This document shows, piece after piece, positions 1 through 8,269 of a DNA stretch of 17,132 nt. A model generated the notes under the pieces. That model saw only the letters and a program-made list of their open reading frames with translations. It made no database searches and had not been told where the DNA came from. The position numbers and the translations under genes were made by a program. Position 1 is the stretch's first letter, and each line of letters starts with the position of its first letter. This stretch comes from Opitutia bacterium UBA7397 (GTDB taxonomy: Bacteria; Verrucomicrobiota; Verrucomicrobiia; Opitutales; UBA953): assembly GCA_002470605.1 (NCBI GenBank), contig DKND01000028.1, positions 1 to 17,132 on the forward strand. Direction: 5' to 3'.

Positions 1-174
1 GGCAGGGGCGGCTGCCACAGGGGCAGGCGCGGGGGCTGTTGAGGCCGCCGAAGCCACCCGTCCGGGGACGTCGCGCTTGATGCGGAGTTTGAATTCTTGG
101 TCTTGGATTTCGAATTCGGAAAGGTCCGACTTCTTCATTAAATCCACGACTTGTTTGATCTTATTGAGGTCCAA
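1..174 (-). CDS. accB: Biotin carboxyl carrier protein of acetyl-CoA carboxylase, N-terminal part (cut by window edge)
   Basis: Only the first 58 codons are in the window. The translation begins LDLNKIKQVVDLMKKSDLSE and continues with EFEIQDQEFKLRIKR. This is the characteristic N-terminal helix and strand of AccB, the carrier that presents biotin to the carboxylase and transcarboxylase subunits in the first step of fatty acid synthesis. It is followed by the usual Ala/Pro-rich linker (residues about 40-58). The biotinyl domain with its MKM lysine motif lies outside the window. The start is a TTG at 172-174. No in-frame ATG or GTG lies between it and the upstream region, and a strong GGAGG ribosome binding site sits 8 nt before it. 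The stop of the AsmA-like gene is 66 bp upstream on the same strand, so accB could be read through from that operon or have its own promoter. accC would be expected next, beyond the edge; this is inference. Confidence 0.93.
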   Translation of the reverse strand, partial: MDLNKIKQVVDLMKKSDLSEFEIQDQEFKLRIKRDVPGRVASAASTAPAPAPVAAAPA

Positions 175-182
175 GGGTGTAT

Positions 183-187
183 CCTCC
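183..187 (-). promoter_or_regulatory. Ribosome binding site that fixes the TTG start of accB
   Basis: The minus strand reads GGAGG here, with 8 nt between it and the TTG start codon ending at 174. This perfect Shine-Dalgarno core, with the lack of any nearby in-frame ATG, is the reason for choosing the TTG start. Confidence 0.8.
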
Positions 188-208
188 GTGAGGGGGTTAG
201 GCCTTTCT

Positions 209-236
209 GATACAGGGTAACGGGGGGGTAAATCAA
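209..236 (-). promoter_or_regulatory. Weak candidate sigma-70-type promoter before accB
   Basis: On the minus strand TTGATT (231-236) is followed after 16 nt by TGTATC (209-214). This would place transcription start about 30 nt before the accB TTG codon. The -35 match is fair and the -10 match poor (3 of 6). It is listed because the 66-bp gap between the AsmA-like gene and accB holds no obvious terminator, and accB genes often have their own promoter. Chance is a good alternative explanation. Confidence 0.18.
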
Positions 237-240
237 CCCC

Positions 241-2985
241 TCATTCCAAAATACTACGCGGTATCTTACCTAACTCATTGTCCTTCTGAGACTTAATAAT
301 GTCTTTCAGCTCAGGTATGGCACTGGTGTCTGGCTCTAAAATAGGCCCTTTTACCCTAATTTTGGTCAGGCCGACCAACGTTCGGTTTAGGTTAAGCAGA
401 TCCTTGAGAGCAAAACCCTCTTGGCGGGGAAGTGAGAAATCGCCTTCAAAGTTAACGGTGGATTTTAGCAGGTTGATTTCGCCGACCATAGCCAAGCGTG
501 CTTGGGGGCCGGAAATAACGAGGTCCGGGAAATAGGCGGTGCCGTCGAGGCAGCCTAATTGCCCTTTGGCATCGGTGAGGCCGTAGGTGGTGGCATCAAC
601 GCCAAAGACCTCTAAAACACGTGAAATGCCCCCTAAAATACGGACTTTACGTAATTCTGGGTTGTGTAGACGAAAATCCCCCAGGCCTCGAAGCAGTCGA
701 GGATTTTGGAGATTAATCTTTCCGGTAAGGTTTAGGTCGAGGGTTGCGCCCGAGGACTTCGGAATAGCGACCACGGTTGGCGCCTTCATGCTTTGACCCG
801 TTGCCGGCTCCATTAGGCTAATAATCTTTCCCAGCTCCATCGGGTCGCAGCCCTGCAAGGATAAGACAAAATCGCTTTGATGCAGGGGGTCGCCGAAGAG
901 GCTTAGGGCCGTCTTGCCCCCGGCCAACTCAAGAGTCGTCTCAACCTTAAGGACCTTGCCCTGGGTTTCTATGGCCAAGGAGAGATTACGGCTGGGAATG
1001 CCCCAGGCGGTAAAATCGCCCGCGCTGCTGACTTTGGCCCGAACGTTGGGACTGGGAGATCCGGGGGTGATTTCTAAGTGGAATTCATGCCCGGCTGGCA
1101 GGGCTAAGCCTTTCAAGCTTTGGCCTAATTCCGGATTACCACATTGGGCGGCAATCCAGGGCTGAAGATCGCCATGGAGCTGAATCGTCGGCCCAGCCAA
1201 GGGGCCTTTCTTAGACCAATCCCAAATCGCGGTTCCATCGACTTGTCCGTCTTTTGCTTCTGAGCCGCCCGCGAGCTGATGCAAGCCGATGAAGGTTTTT
1301 TGCGCATTCGCGTCGATGCTGACGGTCGCGGAACGGAAAGGCGCCCCAAGGAATATGAAGTTTTTTAATTCAACCCGGCCTTGGGTGATTCCGGTCGGAG
1401 CCCCCCAATGGCTTTCCACAAAGATTACCGCCCGCGGGTTTTCGTAACGCGGGAAAAGTTTCCAGAGCCCTATCCACCAGTTACCTAAGATCCGATCCAG
1501 GGAACCTGGCGCGATTTCGCCGGATAAATTAAGCACGAACGGTCCGCCGGGCAAAAGGCTGCAATCCGCTTCGCCGCGGATCGAGGCGAAGCGGAGCTCT
1601 TTTAATTTAAGCGGGAACGGCGAGCGGTCGGCTTGATAATTAAAATATCCGGCGAGCGGCAGGTTTTGGTGCGGTGCGATCGTGTTCGACGAAATTCCTA
1701 GGGCGTTCAGGCCACTCATGGCTAGGCGCCCTCCGGCGGTCTGGACTTCGCCCAAGGCGTTCAAGTGCAGGGTGGTTTGGTCGAGTAAGATGGAATCACC
1801 CAGACTAACTTGGAGCGGGCGAAGTATCGGCCGGACGATGGATAACTCCTGGAGCTCTTTGGCGTCGATATTGGCGTGGCGAACTTCAACGAGGTAATTG
1901 CCGTGCGGCTTGATCTGGATTGTGCCCTGGGCCTGAGAGGTTCCGGTGGAGAGGTTGAAATCAAGCAGCGGAGAAAAAGGTGCGGTTTGGCCGTGTCCCA
2001 GTTTGACCTGCAGCTGGAAGGTCGGAAAACCGGCGACCGAAGACTCATAGGCGCTGACAGAGCCGATGGCTTCATTCCACGTGCTCCCGCCCGTGAGCCG
2101 AACGCCAAGACGTCGGGCAGAGTATTTCCCCAAGGTTGCGTTCTGGATGTTTCCGTTAACTTCCCATTTTTTCAAGCGGCCGGACGCATCCAGATGTATC
2201 TGCCCGTGGGCTTGGAGGTCGCGGGTCTCAATCAGTCCGTAGCCAGGCTCAACCCAACGGGCGCCTAATAAGCTTTGGAAATCAAGCGCCGCCCCGCCGT
2301 TGGCTTCGCCGCGGGCGATGACATTCAAAGAGACGCCCGAAGATTTTTCAGTGACGGCTAAACCCTGTTCAAGTCGGCTCAATGCGCTCACGACTTGGGA
2401 AAGGACGGTCACGCCGGGTTGAGCCTCTCGGACTTCCGCTAGTTCTCGAAAAATTCCAGCGGGTAACTCGCCGCTTACGTGGACACGGAGTTTATTGGCT
2501 CTGGCTTGAAGCGCTGGCAGCATGATCCATTGGCCCTCCTTGCTGAAGTTACAGTAAAGGTCTTCGACGAGGGCGCGGCGTTGGCCATTTTGCGCGACCG
2601 ATGCCGGGCACCAGATTTTTCCGGCCTGCAGGCGAAGTCGCGTCGGATTTACCTGGCCCACTGATAGCTGAATCAGATCAAGCCCGACTTCGAGTCGTTC
2701 GGCGGTAAAGATCGACCCGGTCAGGCCTTCGATTTCCACCGAGAGGTCATCGGCGGCCAAGGATCGGTCAGGCAGGAGCCAAAGGGAACGGGCCTGCAGG
2801 CGGATTCCCCGCCGAGCGAGCGCATCAGAGAGTAAGTCCGCGGCGAACTCAGGCAACCTGACGGGTTGGTCGAGGCGCGCGACCCACAGGAGCGCGAGTT
2901 GGCAGGGAAGAAGCAGGATTAAGGCGGTCGTGATAAGACGCCGGCAAAACTTCCAAAACGTGAAACTGGAGGCCTTGGCTTTCAT
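241..2985 (-). CDS. Large AsmA-like protein (AsmA/YhdP/TamB-type), membrane-anchored
   Basis: This 914-residue protein has a short basic N-terminus, one hydrophobic segment (about residues 17-36) and a long beta-rich, low-cysteine body. The segment at about 765-854 contains FRLHNPELRKVRILGGISRV and then GYLTDAKGQ-like and GPQARL-type runs. It resembles the AsmA C-terminal region of DUF3971/AsmA_2 proteins. Family members are anchored in the inner membrane, span the periplasm as a hydrophobic beta-groove and are linked to phospholipid transport to the outer membrane. That role is family knowledge and is not shown here. The ATG overlaps the TGA of the DUF4340 gene by 4 bp (ATGA), which implies translational coupling to the Gld-type ABC operon. 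No terminator was seen after the stop. The ORF is intact. The family call is by fold style and the C-terminal segment rather than by a catalytic motif, so it is less certain than the enzyme calls. Confidence 0.78.
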   Translation of the reverse strand: MKAKASSFTFWKFCRRLITTALILLLPCQLALLWVARLDQPVRLPEFAADLLSDALARRGIRLQARSLWLLPDRSLAADDLSVEIEGLTGSIFTAERLEVGLDLIQLSVGQVNPTRLRLQAGKIWCPASVAQNGQRRALVEDLYCNFSKEGQWIMLPALQARANKLRVHVSGELPAGIFRELAEVREAQPGVTVLSQVVSALSRLEQGLAVTEKSSGVSLNVIARGEANGGAALDFQSLLGARWVEPGYGLIETRDLQAHGQIHLDASGRLKKWEVNGNIQNATLGKYSARRLGVRLTGGSTWNEAIGSVSAYESSVAGFPTFQLQVKLGHGQTAPFSPLLDFNLSTGTSQAQGTIQIKPHGNYLVEVRHANIDAKELQELSIVRPILRPLQVSLGDSILLDQTTLHLNALGEVQTAGGRLAMSGLNALGISSNTIAPHQNLPLAGYFNYQADRSPFPLKLKELRFASIRGEADCSLLPGGPFVLNLSGEIAPGSLDRILGNWWIGLWKLFPRYENPRAVIFVESHWGAPTGITQGRVELKNFIFLGAPFRSATVSIDANAQKTFIGLHQLAGGSEAKDGQVDGTAIWDWSKKGPLAGPTIQLHGDLQPWIAAQCGNPELGQSLKGLALPAGHEFHLEITPGSPSPNVRAKVSSAGDFTAWGIPSRNLSLAIETQGKVLKVETTLELAGGKTALSLFGDPLHQSDFVLSLQGCDPMELGKIISLMEPATGQSMKAPTVVAIPKSSGATLDLNLTGKINLQNPRLLRGLGDFRLHNPELRKVRILGGISRVLEVFGVDATTYGLTDAKGQLGCLDGTAYFPDLVISGPQARLAMVGEINLLKSTVNFEGDFSLPRQEGFALKDLLNLNRTLVGLTKIRVKGPILEPDTSAIPELKDIIKSQKDNELGKIPRSILE

Positions 2986-4823
2986 CGCCCCGCTGTTTCC
3001 AGAAGGGGAGTAAGGATTTCAGCTAAAGTTGTTTCCAACAGGAAGTCGTCCCCGTCCGTTTCGTCCCGGAGCAAGACGGAGCGCGGCGTGAGAGGTGCGG
3101 CGCAAAGGTAGGTGCGGAAAGTTTCGCTCGCCGCGGTGGCGCCCGTGGCGGCTTGGTCCGTAATCCGCAGTTCGTATTTCCAATCTGGTGCAGCGTTTTG
3201 TCGGGCAGGAAACTCCGTCGCCTTGACTTCGCTCATGCCGGTGGCGAGACGTCGGGCGGTCGCCGGCTCCAGTCGTCCGCTGCCTGTCCAGTTGCCGTCC
3301 GGCCGGAGCCGGGCTTCGCCTAGGACTTTACCGTCGGTTCGGTCGGTAATCCGTAGTCCGCTTACCTTGGCCCCTTGGGGTAATTCAGCGACGATACGGT
3401 TACGCCAAGCCTGCGGCTCGACATTTTGTTGCCCGTTGCTGAGAAGCGATACGTCACAGATGGCGCCAAGCGGTGAGCCTTTGGCGTAAACCAAGCGCGT
3501 GGCTCCGCCGTTTTCTGGATCATCGGAAAACCCTACGACGATTTTTTCTGAACCGAATTCTAATTCGACCGTCTGCATCAAGGCCGTCGAGGTCGAGAGG
3601 GTCACGATCGAAGGGAGCGTGATGGCGCCGCCTTCGGGTGCCTTTCGGCGGGTAGCTCTTAATTGACTCAACGCATCGAGGAAGTGATTCACGATGCGGA
3701 CGTCAGCTTCGCGGCGCTTGGTTGCCGTCGAGCCTGGGGCCAACGGAATTTCCCAACGAGAGTCGCCGCTGGCGCTATCGAGTCGATGCAGCGTGATGGA
3801 ACGACCGGCGGAGGTGATGGTGAATCCGGTGACGAGTGCTGGCTCGAAATCAATGGGCTTGGTGGCCGCTAAGGCTTCGCGCGGCCGAAGCCAATCGGTC
3901 AGGCTGCGGGCTTCGATGGTGAAGGTCGCGACATTGTCCTCCAACTTGGCACAAACAAGGTTGGGAAAGCCAGCAACGGATTTGCCCACGAGGAGAACTT
4001 GGCGACGGGAATTGCCTTCGAGCGCCAGGCGAAAGGAGGGGCTACTCAGGCCGGAGACCTCTTCGCTGAGCGGGAGGAACTTGACGGCCCGCAGATTCGC
4101 TAAGTCGGAAACCGCCTTCGTTGTCGCGTCGGCGTCCGCCAAGAAATCGTACGGGGCTTCGAAGCGCCACTCCGGTAGTTGGGTGCGCCGACCGGGGCGC
4201 GGGCGCGATTCGCTGGTGAGCGAGGTTGTGATTTCGCCTTCTTCCGTCTTACGGAGGCGCACCGAGACGGCGCGGGCTTCGAAATCCGCCACTTCAAATA
4301 TTTTGTCGACGCGATAGGTCTCCGGCTTCGCTTCGAGGGCGGCACTCATGGATTCGCGGAGGGGGATAATCCGCTGACCGTCTTCCGTTAAAAGAAAAAC
4401 ATTCTTCGTCGACGATTGTTGCCCGATTTTTACTTCTGTCGTGGTGCCGGTTTCGCTCGTGACCTTGAGTGTCCAGCGTGGCTTGGCTAAGCCGTACGCT
4501 TCGAGCGATGAGCCGTTGGCCTTTGACTCGGCAGCCAAGAAGCTGGTCTCGGTCCGACAATCGTGCAGCTCATCGAGTAGACGCTGAACCGCCCAGCTGT
4601 TCGCCAGCCAATCAAAGGGTTCGCTGATATGCCAAAGCGAACTGCGTTTCTCGAGCACCAGGCGGTCGGCCCCGTCGGTCAAGATGACCTTGGCCGGTGT
4701 CGCCGGAAAGAGCAGTTGTTGACTCACGTTGGCCGCCGTATGGCGATAGGTAGCCTTCCAGACCAAGCCGAATGCGACCAGGTTGGCGACGAGAAGGATG
4801 AGCGTAGTGCGGGAGAACCGCAT
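2982..4823 (-). CDS. DUF4340 domain-containing membrane-anchored protein of a Gld-type ABC operon
   Basis: The protein has 613 residues. It begins MRFSRTTLILLVANLV with one N-terminal membrane segment (about 5-23) and then a long extracytoplasmic part. An early block (KVILTDGADRLVLEKR, then WHISEPFDWLANSWAVQRLL) is typical of DUF4340 proteins, including the 'element of sequence plus W.I..P....A....V..LL' pattern that recurs in the second half. DUF4340 genes usually follow a GldA/GldF/GldG-like set, as here, but their molecular role is not known to me. The frame stays open for 38 codons upstream. Those codons lie inside the end of the GldG-like gene, so the ATG at 4821-4823 is chosen, leaving 7 bp after the upstream TAA. 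The TGA stop overlaps the ATG of the AsmA-like gene. Confidence 0.85.
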   Translation of the reverse strand: MRFSRTTLILLVANLVAFGLVWKATYRHTAANVSQQLLFPATPAKVILTDGADRLVLEKRSSLWHISEPFDWLANSWAVQRLLDELHDCRTETSFLAAESKANGSSLEAYGLAKPRWTLKVTSETGTTTEVKIGQQSSTKNVFLLTEDGQRIIPLRESMSAALEAKPETYRVDKIFEVADFEARAVSVRLRKTEEGEITTSLTSESRPRPGRRTQLPEWRFEAPYDFLADADATTKAVSDLANLRAVKFLPLSEEVSGLSSPSFRLALEGNSRRQVLLVGKSVAGFPNLVCAKLEDNVATFTIEARSLTDWLRPREALAATKPIDFEPALVTGFTITSAGRSITLHRLDSASGDSRWEIPLAPGSTATKRREADVRIVNHFLDALSQLRATRRKAPEGGAITLPSIVTLSTSTALMQTVELEFGSEKIVVGFSDDPENGGATRLVYAKGSPLGAICDVSLLSNGQQNVEPQAWRNRIVAELPQGAKVSGLRITDRTDGKVLGEARLRPDGNWTGSGRLEPATARRLATGMSEVKATEFPARQNAAPDWKYELRITDQAATGATAASETFRTYLCAAPLTPRSVLLRDETDGDDFLLETTLAEILTPLLETAGR

Positions 4824-4830
4824 AAGGATG

Positions 4831-6339
4831 TTAACTTCTGCGACGCCAGACGGAAACCGCAAGCCCGAGTGCGAGGACAAGAAGCGGAACGCTGATAAAT
4901 CGGAGCGCCAGGCTCCAGAAATCAGAGGCGGTCGCATTTACCTGATATTCGCCGACTGAGCGCGAAGGGAGGGATATCGCCCGGTCGCGGTCGGAAAGCC
5001 ATGCCGCGCACTGGGTCATGAACGCTCGGTTGCCTCCGCGGTTGAGGCGGGCATTCGCGGCGATATCGGACGTACCTACGACTACTAGGCGTCCGCCAGC
5101 TCCGCCGATACCTTTACGGATTCCGGTCGCGCGCTCGGCGGCCGCGGCCAGACAGACCGGACCGGGTTGGTCGCGGGCAGGGTCAAACTTTACGGGTCGT
5201 CGCGTGAGATCGGTCTCACCCCAGGCGGCATCGGACGAGAAGATTAATTGCCATACGCCCAGGGTGCTGTCGGGCGCGCTTCCTTCATCGAAGCGGGCGG
5301 GGCGAAGTCGGGAAGCGATCAAAGGCAGGTCTTGGTCTTTTAAGACTTTGGTTAGCGGGTGGGGCTTTTCGTCAAGGCGGCGGAGCGCGATATCTCCGTC
5401 GGTTGTGCGGCGTGAAGGGTCTGGTTCCTGTAGTTCGGCGTCAGGCGAGAAAATGGCCCAGTCGGTGAGCACAGGTTCGAGCCCGTGTTCCCGGCCGGGA
5501 TCGAGGAGTGCAAGGACGCGTCCATTGCGCTCATATAAATAAGAACGTAGGCGGCCGCTTTCGGCCGGCGAAAACGGCGTGAGCGGACCAGGGATCAATA
5601 CCATGGCGGCATCGCGCGGCACTTCTGCCGAGATGGCAAGATCGAGGGTCTTGACTTCGAAATTACGGCTGCGGAGCTGGCGCGAAAATTGCGACATCCC
5701 CCGGACGGGCGAAGCATCATCGACCCCAAGTTCGCCGTGACCGCGCGTGACATAGCAGATCGCTGGTTTTTCTTCCGTGACCTCGATGAGCGCCGAGGTG
5801 ATCAGTTCTTCACCGCGAAAACCGGCGTTTGCCGTCAGAAGCTCACGGTAGTTGATGTATTTGGCTCGTGCGCCACAGGTCAAGATGAGGGCGGCGCCCG
5901 CTTCGGGAGGTCCATGCCGAGCTGCGATTTCGGAGAGGAGGGGTGCGTTCCGGTCCAGTCCGGCGAGTTCGATGCTCAGCCAAGCTGGTCCTTGTTTGCC
6001 GGACTCCAAGACGTAAGCATCCAGCAACTTAAGCAGCTTGTTCCTTAGGGCTTGGGCGACTTCGGAGTTATCGCTCGTTACGACGACAGCCTTCACCCAT
6101 CCTTTGTTTAAGCCTAAGCCGACCGGGCTACGGCGTCCGGCCGAGCGAACGGTTTCGATGGACTCTGGGGCCAGCGAGTGACGACGATCGGAGGTGATGT
6201 CTTGACGGAAGCGGAATTCGGGCAGCGAGCCCAAGTAATTGACGAACAGCGCCAGGGCGATGGCGAGTAACGCCTGTGTAAAGCGGTTCAGCCGACGAAT
6301 CGGGCGCACGGCGCTGAAATCATCGCGGATCGGTGCCAT
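4831..6339 (-). CDS. GldG-like ABC transporter auxiliary protein
   Basis: The protein has 502 residues with a membrane segment near each end (about 20-37 and 476-497, the latter followed by RRRS). Between them lies an extracytoplasmic domain of the ABC_transp_aux/GldG type. Visible hallmarks are FRQDITSDRRHSLAPESIET (about 44-63), ICYVTRGHGE (194-203) and VLIPGPLTPFSPAESGRLRS (247-266), followed by GRVLALLDP. GldG-type proteins work with an ABC-2 permease (GldF) and ATPase (GldA). In Bacteroidota they are needed for gliding, but homologues occur widely in non-gliding bacteria, where the substrate is unknown. The gene starts 1 bp after the permease stop and is followed after 7 bp by DUF4340, consistent with one transcript. 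The ORF is complete. Confidence 0.87.
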   Translation of the reverse strand: MAPIRDDFSAVRPIRRLNRFTQALLAIALALFVNYLGSLPEFRFRQDITSDRRHSLAPESIETVRSAGRRSPVGLGLNKGWVKAVVVTSDNSEVAQALRNKLLKLLDAYVLESGKQGPAWLSIELAGLDRNAPLLSEIAARHGPPEAGAALILTCGARAKYINYRELLTANAGFRGEELITSALIEVTEEKPAICYVTRGHGELGVDDASPVRGMSQFSRQLRSRNFEVKTLDLAISAEVPRDAAMVLIPGPLTPFSPAESGRLRSYLYERNGRVLALLDPGREHGLEPVLTDWAIFSPDAELQEPDPSRRTTDGDIALRRLDEKPHPLTKVLKDQDLPLIASRLRPARFDEGSAPDSTLGVWQLIFSSDAAWGETDLTRRPVKFDPARDQPGPVCLAAAAERATGIRKGIGGAGGRLVVVGTSDIAANARLNRGGNRAFMTQCAAWLSDRDRAISLPSRSVGEYQVNATASDFWSLALRFISVPLLVLALGLAVSVWRRRS

Positions 6340-6340
6340 C

Positions 6341-7102
6341 TTATTCTTGGCCCTCGATGGCGAGGTTTGCCAATCCTAAGCACAGTAAAGTCCCAGTGGC
6401 GTAGAGAATGATAGGCCGCGAATCCAGGATCCCGCTCGCGAAATCCTGCAAGTGGGCGAAGGTGCGAAGGTGAGCGGCGGGTTCTCTGAGCCAGCCCAAC
6501 CACTCCCAACTCTCGACGGGCAAGGATTCCATCGCGCCACCCGCCGCGGTGAGCGCCAATAAGCTGATGAAAGCGAGCAACGCCGCCAGGGCCGAGCTTC
6601 GCGTGACGCAGCTGCAAAGGATGCCGATAGCGGCGTGCATCAGCCCGCTGATGGCGACGAAACAAATCCCTCCCCAAAGCATCGACGGATCACTGAGGCG
6701 ATGGTCGCCTGGTGTGCCTAACTGAATTTCCACCAACAATGGGAAAATCGTGAAGAGCAGCCAGAAGACCATCCATACCACCCATACGGAAAGAAATTTC
6801 GCCCAGACGACAGCGGCCGGGCTGGCCGGCGTGGTCAGTAGCGCGGCGAGCGTGCCCGAGCGCCGCTCTTCTGCGAAACTCCGCATGGTGAGCAGGGGGA
6901 GCACACAGAGCAGGGGTAGCCAAAAAAGACGGAACGTGGCTTCGACCGGAGTCCAGTCTTGCGGCGAACGGCTTGATTCCAGGACCGCGAACCAATGGAT
7001 CGAACCCATGAGGGCGAGGAAAAGCGCTCCCGCGGCCCAAGTATTCCAAGAGAGCAGGGCGGACCGGAGTTCGTGGGCGAGTAGGGTACGAAAGTGTCGC
7101 AT
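6341..7102 (-). CDS. GldF-like ABC-2 family permease
   Basis: The protein has 253 residues, starting MRHFRTLLAHELRSALLSWN. It has about six hydrophobic segments, including FLALMGSIHWFAVL, LPLLCVLPLLTMRSF, VWVVWMVFWLLFTIFPLLV, a pair around AISGLMHAAIGILCSCV and LAALLAFISLLAL, and a C-terminal one ending in LANLAIEGQE. The segment TMRSFAEERRSGTLAALLTT is the conserved loop of ABC-2 permeases that follows the second or third membrane helix. It would pair with the ATPase encoded just upstream. The frame is open 23 codons further upstream, but those lie inside the ATPase gene. The ATG at 7100-7102, 4 bp after the ATPase TAA, matches the usual start of this family. Substrate unknown. Confidence 0.88.
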   Translation of the reverse strand: MRHFRTLLAHELRSALLSWNTWAAGALFLALMGSIHWFAVLESSRSPQDWTPVEATFRLFWLPLLCVLPLLTMRSFAEERRSGTLAALLTTPASPAAVVWAKFLSVWVVWMVFWLLFTIFPLLVEIQLGTPGDHRLSDPSMLWGGICFVAISGLMHAAIGILCSCVTRSSALAALLAFISLLALTAAGGAMESLPVESWEWLGWLREPAAHLRTFAHLQDFASGILDSRPIILYATGTLLCLGLANLAIEGQE

Positions 7103-7106
7103 GCTA

Positions 7107-8093
7107 TTACGGACGACGATTTTCGGCGGGTGAACGCCGGGTGGCAGCCAAGAAAATATCTTCGAGGCCAAACTTCTCTTCCGAGATTTCCCGCAGATTC
7201 AAACCGCCGGCGATGAGTCCGCTTGCCAGGGTTTCACGAATGGGCGAGGTGGCTGGTAAAATGACGCGATAACGGATGGCGCCATCATTTTGCGACACCA
7301 TCTCCACCCCGGCGGCAGGCTCGAGGCGTTGGCAGGCGAGGGTAAGTTCGCTGATGCTGGCGCGGGTGACGATGCTGAAGCTTGATTCAGGAAGCAGTTC
7401 GCGGCGTAGATCATCCGTGCGACCTTGGGCGACCAGTCGTCCGCGATTGATGATGACGACCTTGTCGCAGACTTGTTCGACTTCGTGTAAGATATGACTC
7501 GAAATCAAGACGGCCATCTTACCGCGGAGGGAACGGATCAAATCCCGGATGCCTAAGATCTGATGTGGGTCCAGGCCGATGGTCGGTTCATCAAGGATGA
7601 CTACCTTGGGTTCGGCGAGGAGCGCATCGGCGATCCCTACGCGCTGCCGGAAGCCTTTGGAAAGCTGCCCAATCAGACGACCGGCGGCACGCCGGGCCAA
7701 ATCGCAATCTTCCATCACGCGTTGGACGCGTTCCGTGACGCGGTCGTTGGCGACATCTTTGAGGCGTGCCCGGAGTGTCAGGTATTCTTCAACCCTAAGG
7801 TCTTCCGGTAGCGGGTTGTTTTCCGGCATGTATGCCATGTGGCGTTTGGCTCCCACGGGATCAAGCGCCACGGATGCCCCCCAGATCGCGGCCCGTCCTG
7901 AAGTGCCGGACATCGTCCCAGAAAGAATACGCATCGTCGTCGACTTGCCAGCACCGTTCGGGCCTAAAAAACCAACGATTTCTCCGGGAGCGACCGTAAA
8001 ACTCAAATCTTCAATAGCCGTCAAAGAGCCATATTTTTTAGTGAGCCGTTCGGCGACCACGGCAGCTTCAGGTGTCGGCACGTCTTCGTTCAT
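7107..8093 (-). CDS. GldA-like ABC transporter ATP-binding protein
   Basis: The protein has 328 residues. The nucleotide-binding domain shows Walker A GPNGAGKST (44-52), YMPENNPLPEDLRVEEYL (88-105), signature LSKGFRQRVGIADALL (144-159), Walker B VVILDEPTIGLDP (164-176) and H-loop SSH (198-200). In place of the Q-loop glutamine there is PENNP, the form typical of GldA and related ABC-2 ATPases. A C-terminal extension of about 100 residues follows. It powers the permease encoded next, 4 bp downstream, and is the first gene of the five-gene operon. The ATG is the first in frame that gives a normal N-terminus. No strong Shine-Dalgarno is visible; the best is a weak AGGTG. Confidence 0.93.
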   Translation of the reverse strand: MNEDVPTPEAAVVAERLTKKYGSLTAIEDLSFTVAPGEIVGFLGPNGAGKSTTMRILSGTMSGTSGRAAIWGASVALDPVGAKRHMAYMPENNPLPEDLRVEEYLTLRARLKDVANDRVTERVQRVMEDCDLARRAAGRLIGQLSKGFRQRVGIADALLAEPKVVILDEPTIGLDPHQILGIRDLIRSLRGKMAVLISSHILHEVEQVCDKVVIINRGRLVAQGRTDDLRRELLPESSFSIVTRASISELTLACQRLEPAAGVEMVSQNDGAIRYRVILPATSPIRETLASGLIAGGLNLREISEEKFGLEDIFLAATRRSPAENRRP

Positions 8094-8269
8094 GGGGTGG
8101 GCACCTGGGGTTCGGGTTTTGGCTCGTTTATGCTACTTAAACTAAGGTTTAAACGATTGAAGGGGGAGGGGTCCTTTACAAGCAGATTTGAAATAAGAAC
8201 CCCGACCAAACCCACGAGTAACCATTTGCCTCCGCTCCTTGTTTAAAGGTTAATCTCCCCACCCCTCCC
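8094..8269. promoter_or_regulatory. Divergent control region between the Gld-type operon and the phosphoesterase gene
   Basis: This 176-bp gap separates two divergent start codons, so promoters for both directions should lie in it. It is unusually AT-rich in patches, with an inverted repeat TTAAAC-TAAG-GTTTAA (8137-8152) and a further GTTTAAA at 8241-8247. The rest includes G- or C-runs. I looked for -35/-10 pairs on both strands and found none convincing. The repeats are possible operator or promoter elements by inference only. Confidence 0.4.

Noticed and set aside
3694..4317. Plus-strand open frame of 207 codons opposite the DUF4340 gene
   Set aside because: Antisense shadow, Arg/Ser-rich, with no signal or family motif.
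6341..8093. Reading the Gld-like genes as evidence of gliding motility
   Set aside because: Only the ABC part is present. No GldB-N, Spr or adhesin genes are in the window, and homologous ABC sets occur in non-gliding bacteria.
7579..8145. Plus-strand open frame of 188 codons opposite the ABC ATPase
   Set aside because: Antisense to an ABC ATPase with all motifs in place. The product is Ser/Arg-rich, as expected from GC-rich complements.
8157..8203. TTTACA and TTGAAA -35-like hexamers before the phosphoesterase gene
   Set aside because: No matching -10 hexamer at 15-19 nt spacing on the plus strand.
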